From contig JAHRBI010000005.1 in NCBI GenBank assembly GCA_019084025.1, positions 186,001 to 250,000 on the forward strand: 64,000 bases of DNA, in the 5' to 3' direction. The notes beneath the pieces were generated by a model, which was not told the origin of the DNA, did not search any database, and worked only from the letters and a program-made list of their open reading frames with translations. Made by a program: the position numbers and the translations under genes. Positions 25,931-34,717 of the stretch are shown piece by piece (position 1 is the first letter of the stretch; each line of letters starts with the position of its first letter). This stretch comes from Burkholderiaceae bacterium DAT-1 (GTDB taxonomy: Bacteria > Pseudomonadota > Gammaproteobacteria > Burkholderiales > Chitinimonadaceae).

Positions 25931-28900
25931 ATGCAAAACCGTTCTGCCGACGCCACCTCCCCTCGCCTGCCGCTTGAAGCCTGCCTGATCAAGGATCGGC
26001 ATCATTTGCGGCAAAAGCTGCGCACGCTGAAAGAAAGGCGTGCAGCCGGGCAAGCGGCAGACAAACTCGAACAGGACATTCAAGCCCACTTCGAGCGCTC
26101 GAAGGCGCAGATGGATGCACGTCTGGCGCGCTTACCCAAACCCCGCTACGACGACGCCTTGCCCGTTAACCAGCGCCGCGATGAACTATTGAAGGCAATT
26201 GCCGACAATCAGGTGGTCATTGTGTGTGGCGAAACCGGCTCGGGTAAAACCACGCAGCTGCCCAAACTCTGCCTGGAGCTGGGGCGCGGTGTGGCGGGCA
26301 TGATCGGCCATACCCAGCCGCGCCGTCTGGCTGCGCGCTCGGTGGCGAGCCGCATTGCGCAGGAACTGGATAGTTCGCTGGGTGATCTGGTGGGCTACAA
26401 GGTGCGTTTTACCGATCAGTCGTCCGAGCTGAGTCTGGTGAAGCTGATGACCGACGGGATTTTGCTGGCCGAGACTCAGACCGACCGCTATCTGAATCAA
26501 TACGACACTATCATTGTCGATGAGGCGCACGAACGCTCGCTGAACATCGACTTTCTGCTGGGCTATCTAAAGCAGCTCCTGCCGCGCCGCCCCGATCTCA
26601 AGGTCATCGTGACCTCGGCGACGATTGATGCAGATCGTTTCAGCCGTCATTTTGATGGTGCGCCGGTCATCGAAGTCTCGGGCCGGACCTATCCGGTCGA
26701 CGTGCGTTACAAGGAACTGCGCTCCAAGGATGCGGACGACGCCGATTTGGAAATGGAAGAGGCCGTTGTCGAGGTGGTGCAGGATCTATGGCGCCACGAC
26801 GGGCTGGGTGATGTGCTGGTGTTTTTGCCGGGTGAACGCGAAATCCGCGAAACCGCCGAAGAGCTGCGCAAGGCCCGCATCATGGGTGCGGAGATCGTGC
26901 CGCTGTTTGCACGGCTCTCGGTGGAAGATCAGCAGAAGGTGTTCCGGACGTCCAATGGGCGGCGGATTGTGCTCTCTACCAACGTGGCAGAAACCTCGCT
27001 GACTGTGCCGGGCATCCGCTACGTGATCGATTCGGGTCAGGCGAGGATCAACCGCTATTCGCCGCGCGCCAAGGTCGAACAGCTTCAGGTGGAAAAGATT
27101 TCGCAGGCATCTGCCCGCCAGCGTTCCGGTCGATGCGGCCGGGTGTCGGCTGGTGTGTGTGTGAGGCTGTATTCCGAGCAGGATTTCAACGCCCGCCCTG
27201 CCTTCTCCGATCCGGAAATCATCCGCTCTTCGCTGGCCGCCGTGATCTTGCGCATGCAGGCGCTGAAAATCGGTCGCGTGGAAGATTTCCCTTTTATCGA
27301 AGCACCGTCTGGCCGCCTGATTGCCGACGGCTATCAATTGCTGCACGAACTGGGCGCAGTCGATGAGGAAAGCCGCCTGACGCGTCTGGGGCAACAACTG
27401 TCCCGCCTGCCGATTGATCCGCGCATTGGCCGCATGCTGCTGGCCGGTAAGGACGAAGGTGTGCTCGACGAGTTGCTGGTGATCGCCTCGGCACTGAGTA
27501 TTCAGGACCCGCGTGAGCGTCCCTTCGAGGCCCGTGATGCGGCGGATCGAGCACAAGCGCGATTCGTCGATGAAAAATCCGACTTCCTGACGCTGCTGAA
27601 TATCTGGGACTTTTTCAGCGCCACCCTGCGCGAGAAGAAGAGCAATCGCCAGCTGGTGCAAACCTGTCATGACCATTTCCTGAGCTACTTGAGACTACGA
27701 GAGTGGCGCGAGCTGCATGCGCAGCTTAAAGAAATCGTCACCGATCTGGGCTGGAAGGTTGCCGAGAAGGAGGCCGAAGAAGACGCGCCTGTGTCCCGCA
27801 ACCCAGTGAAGGCAGAAAAGCAGCGCAAGGAAGCCGAACAGAAGCATTACGACGCCATTCACCGTGCGCTATGTACCGGCTTGCTTGGCCAGATCGGCAT
27901 GAAGCAGCCCGAAGCTGACGAATATCTCGGCGCACGCGCCATACGCTTTTCGATTTTCCCCGGCTCTGGCCTCAAAAAGTCGCGACCGAAGTGGGTCGTG
28001 TCCGCCGAGCTGGTGGAAACCACCAAGCTCTATGCGCGCTGCGTGGCCGGAATTCAGCCGGAATGGCTTGAACAGCTGGCCGGGCATCTGGTGAACCGTG
28101 ATTATTTTGATCCGCACTGGGAAGAGGGTCCGGGGCAAGTGGTGGCCAGCGAGCGCGTGACGCTCTATGGTCTGCCGATTATTGCCCGTCGCAAGGTGCA
28201 TTTTGGCGCGGTTGATCCCGTTGAATCGCGCCGCATCATGATTCTCGAAGGACTGGCCGGACGCCGCATCAATAGCCGTGCGCCATTCTGGCTGCACAAC
28301 GAGAAGCTGATCTCGGAAGTGGAAGAGCTGGAGCACAAGGCCCGCCGTCAGGATGTGCTGGTGGACGAGCAGGTGCTGTTCGATTTCTACGATGCGCGCC
28401 TCCCGCAGGATGTGTTCAACCAGCAGGGTTTTGATGCCTGGCGAAAGCTGGCGGAAAAAGACAACCCGCAGCTGCTCTTCCTGAACCGTGAAGATCTGAT
28501 GCGCCACGCAGGCGAGTCGATCACCGAGGCACAGTTCCCGCCCAGCCTGGCGCTGGCGGGCAACGACATCACGCTCTCCTATCGATTCGAGCCGGGCCAT
28601 GCGCTCGATGGCGTGACGGCGCATCTGCCGCTACACATGCTGAACTCGGTCAATGGCGCGGTGTTTGACTGGCTGGTGCCGGGTCTGTCGCGCGAGAAAA
28701 TCACCCATTTAGTGAAATCACTCCCGAAGGCGATTCGCCGCTTGTGCGTGCCGGTGCCGGAGTTTGTTACCAAGATGATGGTGGAGCTGGACAAAGCCGA
28801 CCGAAGCGCCCCGCTGATGCCGCAGCTCGCCCACTCGGTAAGCCGTGGCGTAGGGCAGCCTGTGCGCGTGGAAGACTTTGATGGCAGCGATTTACCCACA

Positions 28901-29995
28901 CACTTGCGCATGAACTTCCGCATTATCGACGAAGCGGGCAACGAACTGGCCAGCGGCCGTGATCTGGTGGCCTTGCGCGAACAACTGGGTGAAGCGGCGC
29001 AGATGACTTTCCGCGCCGTGGCATCCACTCAAACGCCCCCACCTGCCGGTAAATCCGCCAAGGGTGCGCCGCAGCCTGACAGCAAGGGCAAAACAAGCGC
29101 ACCTGCCGCGACTGCCCCCTCTGGCAGCGCCGCATCCGTCGAACGCGACAACATCACCAGCTGGGACTTTGGCGATTTGCCGCCGAAGCTGGCCTTCGAG
29201 CGCAATGGCAGCAAGCTGGTGGGATATCCGGCGCTGGTGGCGGGCGAAACCGGCTGTACCATCCGGCTGTTCGATACCGAAGGGGCGGCGCTGGTGTCGC
29301 ACCGTGCCGGCGTGGTTCGGCTGATGCAGTTCGAACTCAAGGAGCAGGTCAAGCAGCTGCCCAAGTGTTTCCCCAATTTCAATCAGACCGCCATCCTGCT
29401 GCGCAATTTTATGGATAGCGACGCGCTGATGGATGATCTGGTCGCCTGTATCTGCGACCGCGCGTTTGCCGGTGATGACGAACTGCCGCGTGACAAAAAG
29501 GCCTTCGATGGCCTGAAACAGAAAGCCAAGGCACGTCTGCCCGCAGTACGCGATGCGGCCTGGCGTGCGGTTCAGGAATTGACAGCAGACTGGCAGCAGA
29601 TCAATCCCGTCCTCAGCCGGCCGGTGCGTCCGCAGGCCGAGATGAAGCAGCAGCTGGGCCGCCTGATCTACAAGGGTTTCCTGCGCCAGACGCCGTGGGA
29701 ACAACTCGCCCACCTGCCGCGCTACCTCAAGGCCATGCGCATGCGGCTGGATAAATTCAACGCCGCGCAAGACCGCGACGCCCAGCGCGCCGCCGAGATC
29801 GCCGCGCTGTGGCAGCGCTGGGAAACCGAACAGGACAAATGGCGCCGCGAAGGCCGCGATATCGCACCATTGCAACCGTTCCGCTGGATGATTGAAGAGC
29901 TGCGTGTGGGCCTGTTCGCACAGGAATTGCGTACGCCGTATCCGGTGTCAGTGAAGCGGCTGAATAAGGTGTGGGAGGAGTTGGTGAGGCGGTGA
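25931..29995 (+). CDS. hrpA: ATP-dependent RNA helicase HrpA (DEAH box)
   Basis: About 1354 residues from ATG 25931 (the frame opens further upstream only with GTG). Motifs include GETGSGKTTQLPK (I), DEAHERSLNIDF (II), VTSATIDADRF (III) and QRSGRCGRVSAGVC (VI), followed by the ratchet/OB regions and the long C-terminal domain of the bacterial HrpA family. Length compares with about 1300 in E. coli; the excess includes a low-complexity Pro/Ala/Ser/Lys linker (around 29035-29145). HrpA acts on stalled translation complexes and on some mRNA processing. Its last 19 codons recur in diverged form at 30840-30896. Confidence 0.95.
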   Translation: MQNRSADATSPRLPLEACLIKDRHHLRQKLRTLKERRAAGQAADKLEQDIQAHFERSKAQMDARLARLPKPRYDDALPVNQRRDELLKAIADNQVVIVCGETGSGKTTQLPKLCLELGRGVAGMIGHTQPRRLAARSVASRIAQELDSSLGDLVGYKVRFTDQSSELSLVKLMTDGILLAETQTDRYLNQYDTIIVDEAHERSLNIDFLLGYLKQLLPRRPDLKVIVTSATIDADRFSRHFDGAPVIEVSGRTYPVDVRYKELRSKDADDADLEMEEAVVEVVQDLWRHDGLGDVLVFLPGEREIRETAEELRKARIMGAEIVPLFARLSVEDQQKVFRTSNGRRIVLSTNVAETSLTVPGIRYVIDSGQARINRYSPRAKVEQLQVEKISQASARQRSGRCGRVSAGVCVRLYSEQDFNARPAFSDPEIIRSSLAAVILRMQALKIGRVEDFPFIEAPSGRLIADGYQLLHELGAVDEESRLTRLGQQLSRLPIDPRIGRMLLAGKDEGVLDELLVIASALSIQDPRERPFEARDAADRAQARFVDEKSDFLTLLNIWDFFSATLREKKSNRQLVQTCHDHFLSYLRLREWRELHAQLKEIVTDLGWKVAEKEAEEDAPVSRNPVKAEKQRKEAEQKHYDAIHRALCTGLLGQIGMKQPEADEYLGARAIRFSIFPGSGLKKSRPKWVVSAELVETTKLYARCVAGIQPEWLEQLAGHLVNRDYFDPHWEEGPGQVVASERVTLYGLPIIARRKVHFGAVDPVESRRIMILEGLAGRRINSRAPFWLHNEKLISEVEELEHKARRQDVLVDEQVLFDFYDARLPQDVFNQQGFDAWRKLAEKDNPQLLFLNREDLMRHAGESITEAQFPPSLALAGNDITLSYRFEPGHALDGVTAHLPLHMLNSVNGAVFDWLVPGLSREKITHLVKSLPKAIRRLCVPVPEFVTKMMVELDKADRSAPLMPQLAHSVSRGVGQPVRVEDFDGSDLPTHLRMNFRIIDEAGNELASGRDLVALREQLGEAAQMTFRAVASTQTPPPAGKSAKGAPQPDSKGKTSAPAATAPSGSAASVERDNITSWDFGDLPPKLAFERNGSKLVGYPALVAGETGCTIRLFDTEGAALVSHRAGVVRLMQFELKEQVKQLPKCFPNFNQTAILLRNFMDSDALMDDLVACICDRAFAGDDELPRDKKAFDGLKQKAKARLPAVRDAAWRAVQELTADWQQINPVLSRPVRPQAEMKQQLGRLIYKGFLRQTPWEQLAHLPRYLKAMRMRLDKFNAAQDRDAQRAAEIAALWQRWETEQDKWRREGRDIAPLQPFRWMIEELRVGLFAQELRTPYPVSVKRLNKVWEELVRR
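29939..29995 (+). repeat. Direct repeat, hrpA 3' end (copy 1)
   Basis: The last 57 bases of hrpA match 30840-30896 at 52 positions. Four of the five differences are synonymous when both are read as hrpA (the fifth is Pro to Ser). See the copy at 30840. Confidence 0.95.
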
Positions 29996-30208
29996 GATAA
30001 GCGCATCCAATTCAAAACACGCTTCGTCTTGACAGAAGGCCTGAGTGGCATAGCCGATGTCAATCAGGATGGTTTCATTACCACCGCTGAACTGACGAGC
30101 TATATCGATGAAATGATCCCCAGACTCGCACAGAAAGTATTTGGCAAAGAACAGTTCCCGACCGTAAATAATGGCAGTCAGATTTTTCCGGTGGGACGGG
30201 TGCGTTAA
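29996..30208 (+). pseudogene. 3' fragment of a caspase-like (peptidase C14) protein
   Basis: Directly after the hrpA stop the same frame continues open for 70 codons with coding character: FKTRFVLTEGLSGIADVNQ, DGFITTAELTSYIDEM, KEQFPTV and QIFPVGRVR, then a stop. The pattern of a short EF-hand-like D-x-N-x-D-G segment, a helix with E-L-x-x-Y, and a terminal Q-x-P/F-P-x-G motif resembles the C-terminus of bacterial caspase-family proteins. No start codon or catalytic part is present, so this is a remnant cut at the hrpA junction. Family assignment is tentative. Confidence 0.5.
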
Positions 30209-30217
30209 AAGTCAATC

Positions 30218-30244
30218 GCCGGGATCGCAACGAAAGATCCCGGC
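30218..30244 (+). terminator. Hairpin after the caspase-like fragment
   Basis: GCCGGGATC and GATCCCGGC form a perfect 9-bp stem ten bases past the fragment's stop. There is no T-run, so termination is uncertain. It was probably carried along with the fragment. Confidence 0.5.
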
Positions 30245-30392
30245 ACCGTCATTCTCCACTCCCAAAGCTGCTTCGAAGCGATTTTGCGTGATATATTGCG
30301 GGCATACCTTGTGAACTGAGTTGGATTGAAAAGAGTGATCGATCAATTCACAACTTAATATATCATTACTTTCATTTAGGAGGAAAAGCCAC

Positions 30393-30761
30393 ATGCAGTC
30401 CATGCCCGGAGGTGTTAAACAAGCCATTCTTGCAATCTGGATCACAATCGGACTTTCGGCAATTGGCGATCTAATTGCAAAATTAATTGGAATTGCCAGC
30501 TTTGGCGATTTAATCGGCGCTATATTTTTCAGTGCACTGCTTTGTATCATTCCATACAAGCTAAGCAACCGTAGCAATGCCGCACGATATTTCTATGCAG
30601 TTATCACAGTGGCTTCACTTATCCTGCTTGCCTCCGGTAGCGTCCCGCTTAACAAAATTGACTATTTCGTATCCATTCTATTCATTCCGGTAGAGATTTT
30701 TATCATTTATCGGCTATTTCAAGCAGAAGCGAATAGCTGGTTTACGGCAGCGCAAGAGTAA
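30393..30761 (+). CDS. Small four-helix membrane protein
   Basis: The 122-residue protein has a good ribosome site (TAGGAGGAAAAG) and four hydrophobic segments, e.g. AILAIWITIGLSAIGDLIA and DYFVSILFIPVEIFIIY. The layout resembles the small uncharacterised integral membrane proteins often found in accessory DNA, but I recognise no defined family. Codons are more A/T-rich than in hrpA. It lies between the two copies of the hrpA 3' end, so it may have arrived with that segment. A terminator follows immediately. Confidence 0.7.
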   Translation: MQSMPGGVKQAILAIWITIGLSAIGDLIAKLIGIASFGDLIGAIFFSALLCIIPYKLSNRSNAARYFYAVITVASLILLASGSVPLNKIDYFVSILFIPVEIFIIYRLFQAEANSWFTAAQE

Positions 30762-30765
30762 TGAT

Positions 30766-30789
30766 ACGGGATGCAATAGTGCATCCCGT
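30766..30789 (+). terminator. Terminator of the small membrane protein gene
   Basis: Stem ACGGGATGC / GCATCCCGT with loop AATAGT, then CTTACTT. Confidence 0.7.
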
Positions 30790-30839
30790 CTTACTTGAAC
30801 ATTTGGCCGCCATCTCCCTCCCACTGAAGCTGGGGCACA

Positions 30840-30896
30840 TATTCGGTATCGGTGAAGCGTCTGAATAAGGTATGGGAGGAGTTGGTGAGGCGGTGA
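30840..30896 (+). repeat. Direct repeat, diverged hrpA 3' end (copy 2)
   Basis: It codes YSVSVKRLNKVWEELVRR and a stop, against YPVSVKRLNKVWEELVRR at the true hrpA end, 901 bases upstream. The changes are four silent and one Pro-to-Ser, a pattern shaped by selection on a coding sequence, so this copy came from a related hrpA rather than drifting in place. Nothing of hrpA precedes it. Confidence 0.95.
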
Positions 30897-30924
30897 TTAA
30901 TTGATCGTTCGCCATGTCAAGAAA

Positions 30925-31200
30925 ATGAACACAAACTTTTTTCGGCAATTCACTTTCCGCACCAGCATCGGTTTGATCTTGCTCGTTCTGTTCTCCAAGC
31001 TGCTGATGTGGCTCCTGCCAAATTGCAGTCCGAATCCATATGCAGTTGGCAAGTGTGCAGGTTCTGCTTTGCTCGCAAACCTGCTACTCCTAGCTGAACT
31101 CGGAAGCCTCTATTTGCTTGGCGTGGTTGTAATATGTCTTGCCATACCTCTGACCGTCACCTCATGGATTTTTCGCATCATTCGGCGGGCACGACGATAG
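30925..31200 (+). CDS. Small two-helix membrane protein
   Basis: About 91 residues from ATG 30925; a TTG at 30901 is a possible earlier start. Two hydrophobic segments (TSIGLILLVLFSKLLMWLLP and LLLLAELGSLYLLGVVVI) are separated by a loop with two Cys (NCSPNPYAVGKC), which could form a disulfide outside the membrane. The C-terminus is Arg-rich (RIIRRARR). No family recognised. It lies just outside the second hrpA repeat. Confidence 0.6.
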   Translation: MNTNFFRQFTFRTSIGLILLVLFSKLLMWLLPNCSPNPYAVGKCAGSALLANLLLLAELGSLYLLGVVVICLAIPLTVTSWIFRIIRRARR

Positions 31201-31248
31201 GCCCGCCCTCTTGACCTCCAGTACACTCGAAGTTTTAGCATGATCATC

Positions 31249-31445
31249 ATGACCAGCAAGGTACTGACGATTGGCGAACTGGCCAGCCTGAGCGGCTTGT
31301 CGGTGTATACGCTGCGCTACTACGAGGCAGAGGGCATTCTCAATCCGGCGGCGCGGGCGAGTAACGGGCATCGCCGCTACCGACCTGAAGATGTCCGTTG
31401 GCTAGAATTTGTGCTGCGGCTCAAGCTCACGGATATGCCGCTTGC
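31249..31445 (+). pseudogene. MerR-family regulator, truncated by a deletion
   Basis: The first ~65 residues are a clean MerR N-terminus: LTIGELASLSGLSVYTLRYY, EAEGIL and [20 protein letters not shown]. After DMPLAD the frame leaves the family and soon stops at 31482. A normal MerR protein would continue with the dimerisation helix. The sequence changes at 31441-31450 into the middle of a different gene (see next entry), so this is the 5' part of a regulator fused out of frame by deletion. It could still make an 77-residue peptide with an intact winged helix. Confidence 0.8.
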
Positions 31446-31597
31446 CGATTCACGGTGCGCTCAACGTAGGCTGTACGCGTGAAGAGATCGTGGAAATCAT
31501 CATGCAGATGGCCGTCTATGCGGGGTTTCCTGCTGCACTCAATAGCCTGTTCACTGCGAAGGAAGTGTTTGCGGAGCGGGACGGCGCAGCAATCTGA
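31443..31597 (+). pseudogene. Carboxymuconolactone decarboxylase family protein, 3' remnant
   Basis: In the +1 frame relative to mer[31 protein letters not shown] and [13 protein letters not shown] are the typical C-terminal half of the AhpD/CMD family. The active-site Cys-x-x-Cys half is missing. MerR regulators are often next to CMD genes, so one deletion, possibly between short TGCCG sequences at the junction, removed the end of merR and the start of the CMD gene. Confidence 0.8.
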
Positions 31598-31642
31598 TGC
31601 GAGAGTGCTCACCCGCTCTATGCCGACGTGAACACTGAAAAT

Positions 31643-31667
31643 AAAAACGCCCGAATAAATCGGGCGC
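31643..31667 (-). terminator. Terminator after the exported protein gene
   Basis: On the minus strand CGCCCGA-TTTA-TCGGGCG is followed by TTTTTA. It lies six bases past the stop at 31674. Confidence 0.85.
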
Positions 31668-31673
31668 TTTGCA

Positions 31674-32603
31674 TTAACCAGCAGCATTATCCTTTTGAGC
31701 CTGCACATTGGAAAATTGAAAGCCACCAGCTGCACAATCATTTTCATTTTCCTGAGCGTCACTCTCATTCGGAACAGACATCAAACCACCTCGCAACGTC
31801 CTCAATACAGTTCGTCCGCACATATATTGCAGCACCTGCGCGCGTTCAACTTGAGAACTGTTGCCAAGTCCATACTTCACACTCCGCATGGTTTGAGGTA
31901 ACCAGTCCTGATGCGAAGCATCCCGATAGGCAATCGTATACGCTTCTGCAGCCAGATTTGCGGCAATATCCTTTAGATTCTCACCTGCATTATTGCGCCA
32001 GAATTGACTAATCGGATCATGACTAACTCTGCCAGATACAATTCTGATGGTTGCCTGGTATACCGGCTTTTCTTTCGAATCGCCTAGATAAATCGAAATG
32101 AAATCATCCAGTACAACCGCTCGCTGATCCTGAGTAAGTGAAAAGGTCGGCTGGCTAGCAATTAACAGGCCACTCACATCGGTAATATCCGGCTCGACAA
32201 AACTCAATGAGCGGTTACCAATTTTTTTTCTTACGCGCTGACCCAGCTCCTCATATTTAAAACCGATCAGTTCGGACAAATACGGTGCGATGATCAAATC
32301 CGCCTTGCTACGGAGCTCCTGTTTCTGCTTTTCCTTGGCAGAGTCAGCAATGACGGCGTGTGTAGCAATGGCGGCGAGTAATCCGACCACATTTGGCGCA
32401 GGATAGAGCATACCGTTGGCTGCAATACCTGACTGATCATAACTGACCAGACCATGGTAGCTTACCTTATCCTGCGTGGCAAAACGCACCGCCCATGGCA
32501 GTTGATCAAACTGCGGTGCAGGCAGGGTGCCGCCTCCCTCAGCCAGACATACGGGCAAACACATGCAGATCAAGCTATAGAAAAAATATAGCCGCTGTCT
32601 CAA
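31674..32603 (-). CDS. Exported protein of unknown function
   Basis: The 309-residue frame opens with TTG at 32603, seven bases after GGAG, and overlaps the upstream lipoprotein stop (TTGA); ATG at 32564 is an alternative. It has a signal peptide (FFYSLICMCLPVCLA). The mature part is soluble and mixed helix/strand with two Cys (QYMCGRT and NDCAAGG) near the C-terminus. It contains ADLIIAPYLSELIGFKYEEL and VVLDDFISIYLGDS, but I recognise no family. Coupled to the lipoprotein gene, the two probably act together in the envelope. Confidence 0.65.
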   Translation of the reverse strand: MRQRLYFFYSLICMCLPVCLAEGGGTLPAPQFDQLPWAVRFATQDKVSYHGLVSYDQSGIAANGMLYPAPNVVGLLAAIATHAVIADSAKEKQKQELRSKADLIIAPYLSELIGFKYEELGQRVRKKIGNRSLSFVEPDITDVSGLLIASQPTFSLTQDQRAVVLDDFISIYLGDSKEKPVYQATIRIVSGRVSHDPISQFWRNNAGENLKDIAANLAAEAYTIAYRDASHQDWLPQTMRSVKYGLGNSSQVERAQVLQYMCGRTVLRTLRGGLMSVPNESDAQENENDCAAGGFQFSNVQAQKDNAAG

Positions 32604-33361
32604 TTGGATACTCCGACTGCCGAAGGCTTCACTTCCGCAGTCTGATCAGCCTTATTCTTAGCACTAACTGTCGATGCGGATCGGATTGAACCAATTAGCA
32701 TGTCCGAGCCATTTACAAGCGCCTGATAGAACGCATTGGTTAACCCTGGATATTTTGGTGCTTCATCCCATTTATCTTCTGCCGCTTTCTGAACATTTAC
32801 AGGCTGGTACCATTGCAAACTATTGGTGTTCAGATCAACCATCATTCCCGTTGCTTCAAAATAGCCCTTAGGGTCACTTGTCGGAACATATGCCGAGTAA
32901 TTTCTCAGAAAACCAACATTTTTCACATCAACAAAAATAATTCTGTCGATTCCGTACTTAGATTTGAAAGCGGAAAGATCATATGGTGATTTCCCCACAC
33001 CACCCTGGGTTTTTTCAAGTTTATCAACCTTAATGGCTTCGCTGATAATCACCGTTTTCACACCATTTTTATTGAGCGTTCCTGCAATATCTTCTTTCAG
33101 GTGATTCAAATCATCTGCAGCAAGCGTTCTTGCGTGGGTCGTCAGTGTGGCATTCATTGCACTTGCCGCCGCATAGCACAACAAACAGCCTGCGCCTGGA
33201 AAGAATGTATCAGTAACAGGCACTGTGCTCATGGCGATCCCAACCACACCTCCATCGGATTTCAATGATCCTGGTGTCATAGGCACAATGGGTGTGACAG
33301 TCGCACATCCAGCTAACAGACTCACGATTAATCCCAGTACTGCGATTTTACTCTTGATCAT
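32600..33361 (-). CDS. Lipoprotein of unknown function
   Basis: The 253-residue precursor has a lipoprotein signal, IAVLGLIVSLLAGC, with lipobox LLAGC. A second Cys pair (GCLLCYAAA, about residues 59-62) follows. The middle (KSKYGIDRIIFVDVKNVGF) resembles periplasmic alpha/beta domains, but I assign no family. It precedes and is coupled to the exported protein at 31674. A long AT-rich region lies upstream. Together they may form an envelope pair; the partner for which they work is unknown. Confidence 0.7.
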   Translation of the reverse strand: MIKSKIAVLGLIVSLLAGCATVTPIVPMTPGSLKSDGGVVGIAMSTVPVTDTFFPGAGCLLCYAAASAMNATLTTHARTLAADDLNHLKEDIAGTLNKNGVKTVIISEAIKVDKLEKTQGGVGKSPYDLSAFKSKYGIDRIIFVDVKNVGFLRNYSAYVPTSDPKGYFEATGMMVDLNTNSLQWYQPVNVQKAAEDKWDEAPKYPGLTNAFYQALVNGSDMLIGSIRSASTVSAKNKADQTAEVKPSAVGVSN

Positions 33362-33685
33362 TTATTTTCCTCATTTAAGGTTTTAATATTTCAATTGCCG
33401 CCAGGTAAAGTCGGGCGGGCGTGATTCTAGCGGGTCGATCCTCATGCTTACAACCACGACGCAATCAAAACGAGAAAAATATAGCAATCACAAAAAATTC
33501 GACCATGCATAAAATTAATTAATAAATTAATCATTGACGGAAGTTATGTAAAGCTCATTCATACACAATGGAATTGCAATGGAGTTAAAAGGATTGCAGT
33601 GCTCTCTGCCACATTCAATAAGATCTGCTCTCTGTAAAAAAGTATCTGCAGAACGGGACCGCGAGGCATGCTGATAGAGGGGGCG
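33362..33685. other. AT-rich intergenic region between the lipoprotein and AraC genes
   Basis: About 320 bases without a gene, with long A/T stretches (for example around 33475-33560). It should contain the promoter of the lipoprotein operon and the end of the araC transcript. No clear hairpin or box was found. Confidence 0.5.
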
Positions 33686-34717
33686 TCACCCCCGCCCCAT
33701 CTCCCTTACTGCCGACGGCGTCCCCCCCGACCAGCGCCGGAAGGCTCGGCGGAAGTTCTTGTCATCATTAAAGCCCAGCGCCAGCGCGATATCGGTGATC
33801 ACCATATCGGTTTTGCAGAGCATCTGCCGGGCGTGCTGGTAGCGCACCTCATCCAGTAGCGACTGGAACGATACGTCAAGCGCCTTCAGGCGACGGCGCA
33901 GGGTGCGTTCGCTCAGGTTGAGGCTGGCCGCCACTGCAGCAATGGTGGGGTTGGACTCGATGTGCGCGTGCAGATAGGTTTTGATCGATTCGACCAGATC
34001 GGGATGATGATCGATCGGGGTCAGGAGCTGCGCCAGCTGGCTCTGGATGATGTCTTTCATGTAGCGATCACAGGTCGGCAGCGGCGTGGCGAGAATCCGG
34101 GCGTCGATGATGGCCTGATTGCGGCCTGTATTGAAATGCAGCGGACAGCGAAAATGCTGCGCATAGGCCTCGCGATGCGCGGGCTCGGGATAGGCCAGCG
34201 ACACGGACAGCGGCTCAAAATCGTTCCCGATCAATGAACGGATCAGGGCAATGCCGCTCGACATCACTTCTTCGACAAAAAAGTGTTCCAGTTCGGGATC
34301 GTGGAAGCAGGTCGTGATATCGACAACAAAGTGCGGTCCGTCAATCGCGACCTCAGTTTCGGTAAAGGCACCGGCATCGGTTTGAAAGCCCAGCAAATAT
34401 TCGAGCGCTTCGCCCAGCGTCTCGCACGTCATCATGCCCAGTCCCGGCAGACCGAACGACACCAGTGTCTGCTGACCGCCAACCTGCACGCCCATGCCCG
34501 GATTGCCCAGCAGCTTCATGGCGCGCAACACCACATTGCGTGTCTGACGATAGGACACGCGAAAATCCAGCGATTGCAGGTCCTCGAAGGAAAAGCCCAG
34601 CCCCCGGCATAGCTGCACCGGATCATGTCCCATACGCGCCACATGATTGGCCACATGGCGGATCACATGCGCCGGCACACTGGCCATGTACTCGCCGGGC
34701 ATCAGTCGATCATTCAT
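33686..34717 (-). CDS. AraC-family transcriptional regulator with Arabinose_bd-type N-terminus
   Basis: About 343 residues from ATG 34717, which has GGAG six bases upstream (ATG 34729 lies before it). The N-terminal ~200 residues match the ligand-sensing domain of the OruR/ArgR-like AraC subgroup (RGLGFSFEDLQSLDFRVSYR, GNPGMGVQVG, SFGLPGLGMM). The C-terminal double helix-turn-helix is clear: AAVAASLNLSERTLRRRLKA and ITDIALALGFNDDKNFRRAF. It is divergent from the redox cassette at 34966-40449 and is the obvious candidate for its activator, responding to the imported substrate (inference). Confidence 0.9.
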   Translation of the reverse strand: MNDRLMPGEYMASVPAHVIRHVANHVARMGHDPVQLCRGLGFSFEDLQSLDFRVSYRQTRNVVLRAMKLLGNPGMGVQVGGQQTLVSFGLPGLGMMTCETLGEALEYLLGFQTDAGAFTETEVAIDGPHFVVDITTCFHDPELEHFFVEEVMSSGIALIRSLIGNDFEPLSVSLAYPEPAHREAYAQHFRCPLHFNTGRNQAIIDARILATPLPTCDRYMKDIIQSQLAQLLTPIDHHPDLVESIKTYLHAHIESNPTIAAVAASLNLSERTLRRRLKALDVSFQSLLDEVRYQHARQMLCKTDMVITDIALALGFNDDKNFRRAFRRWSGGTPSAVREMGRG

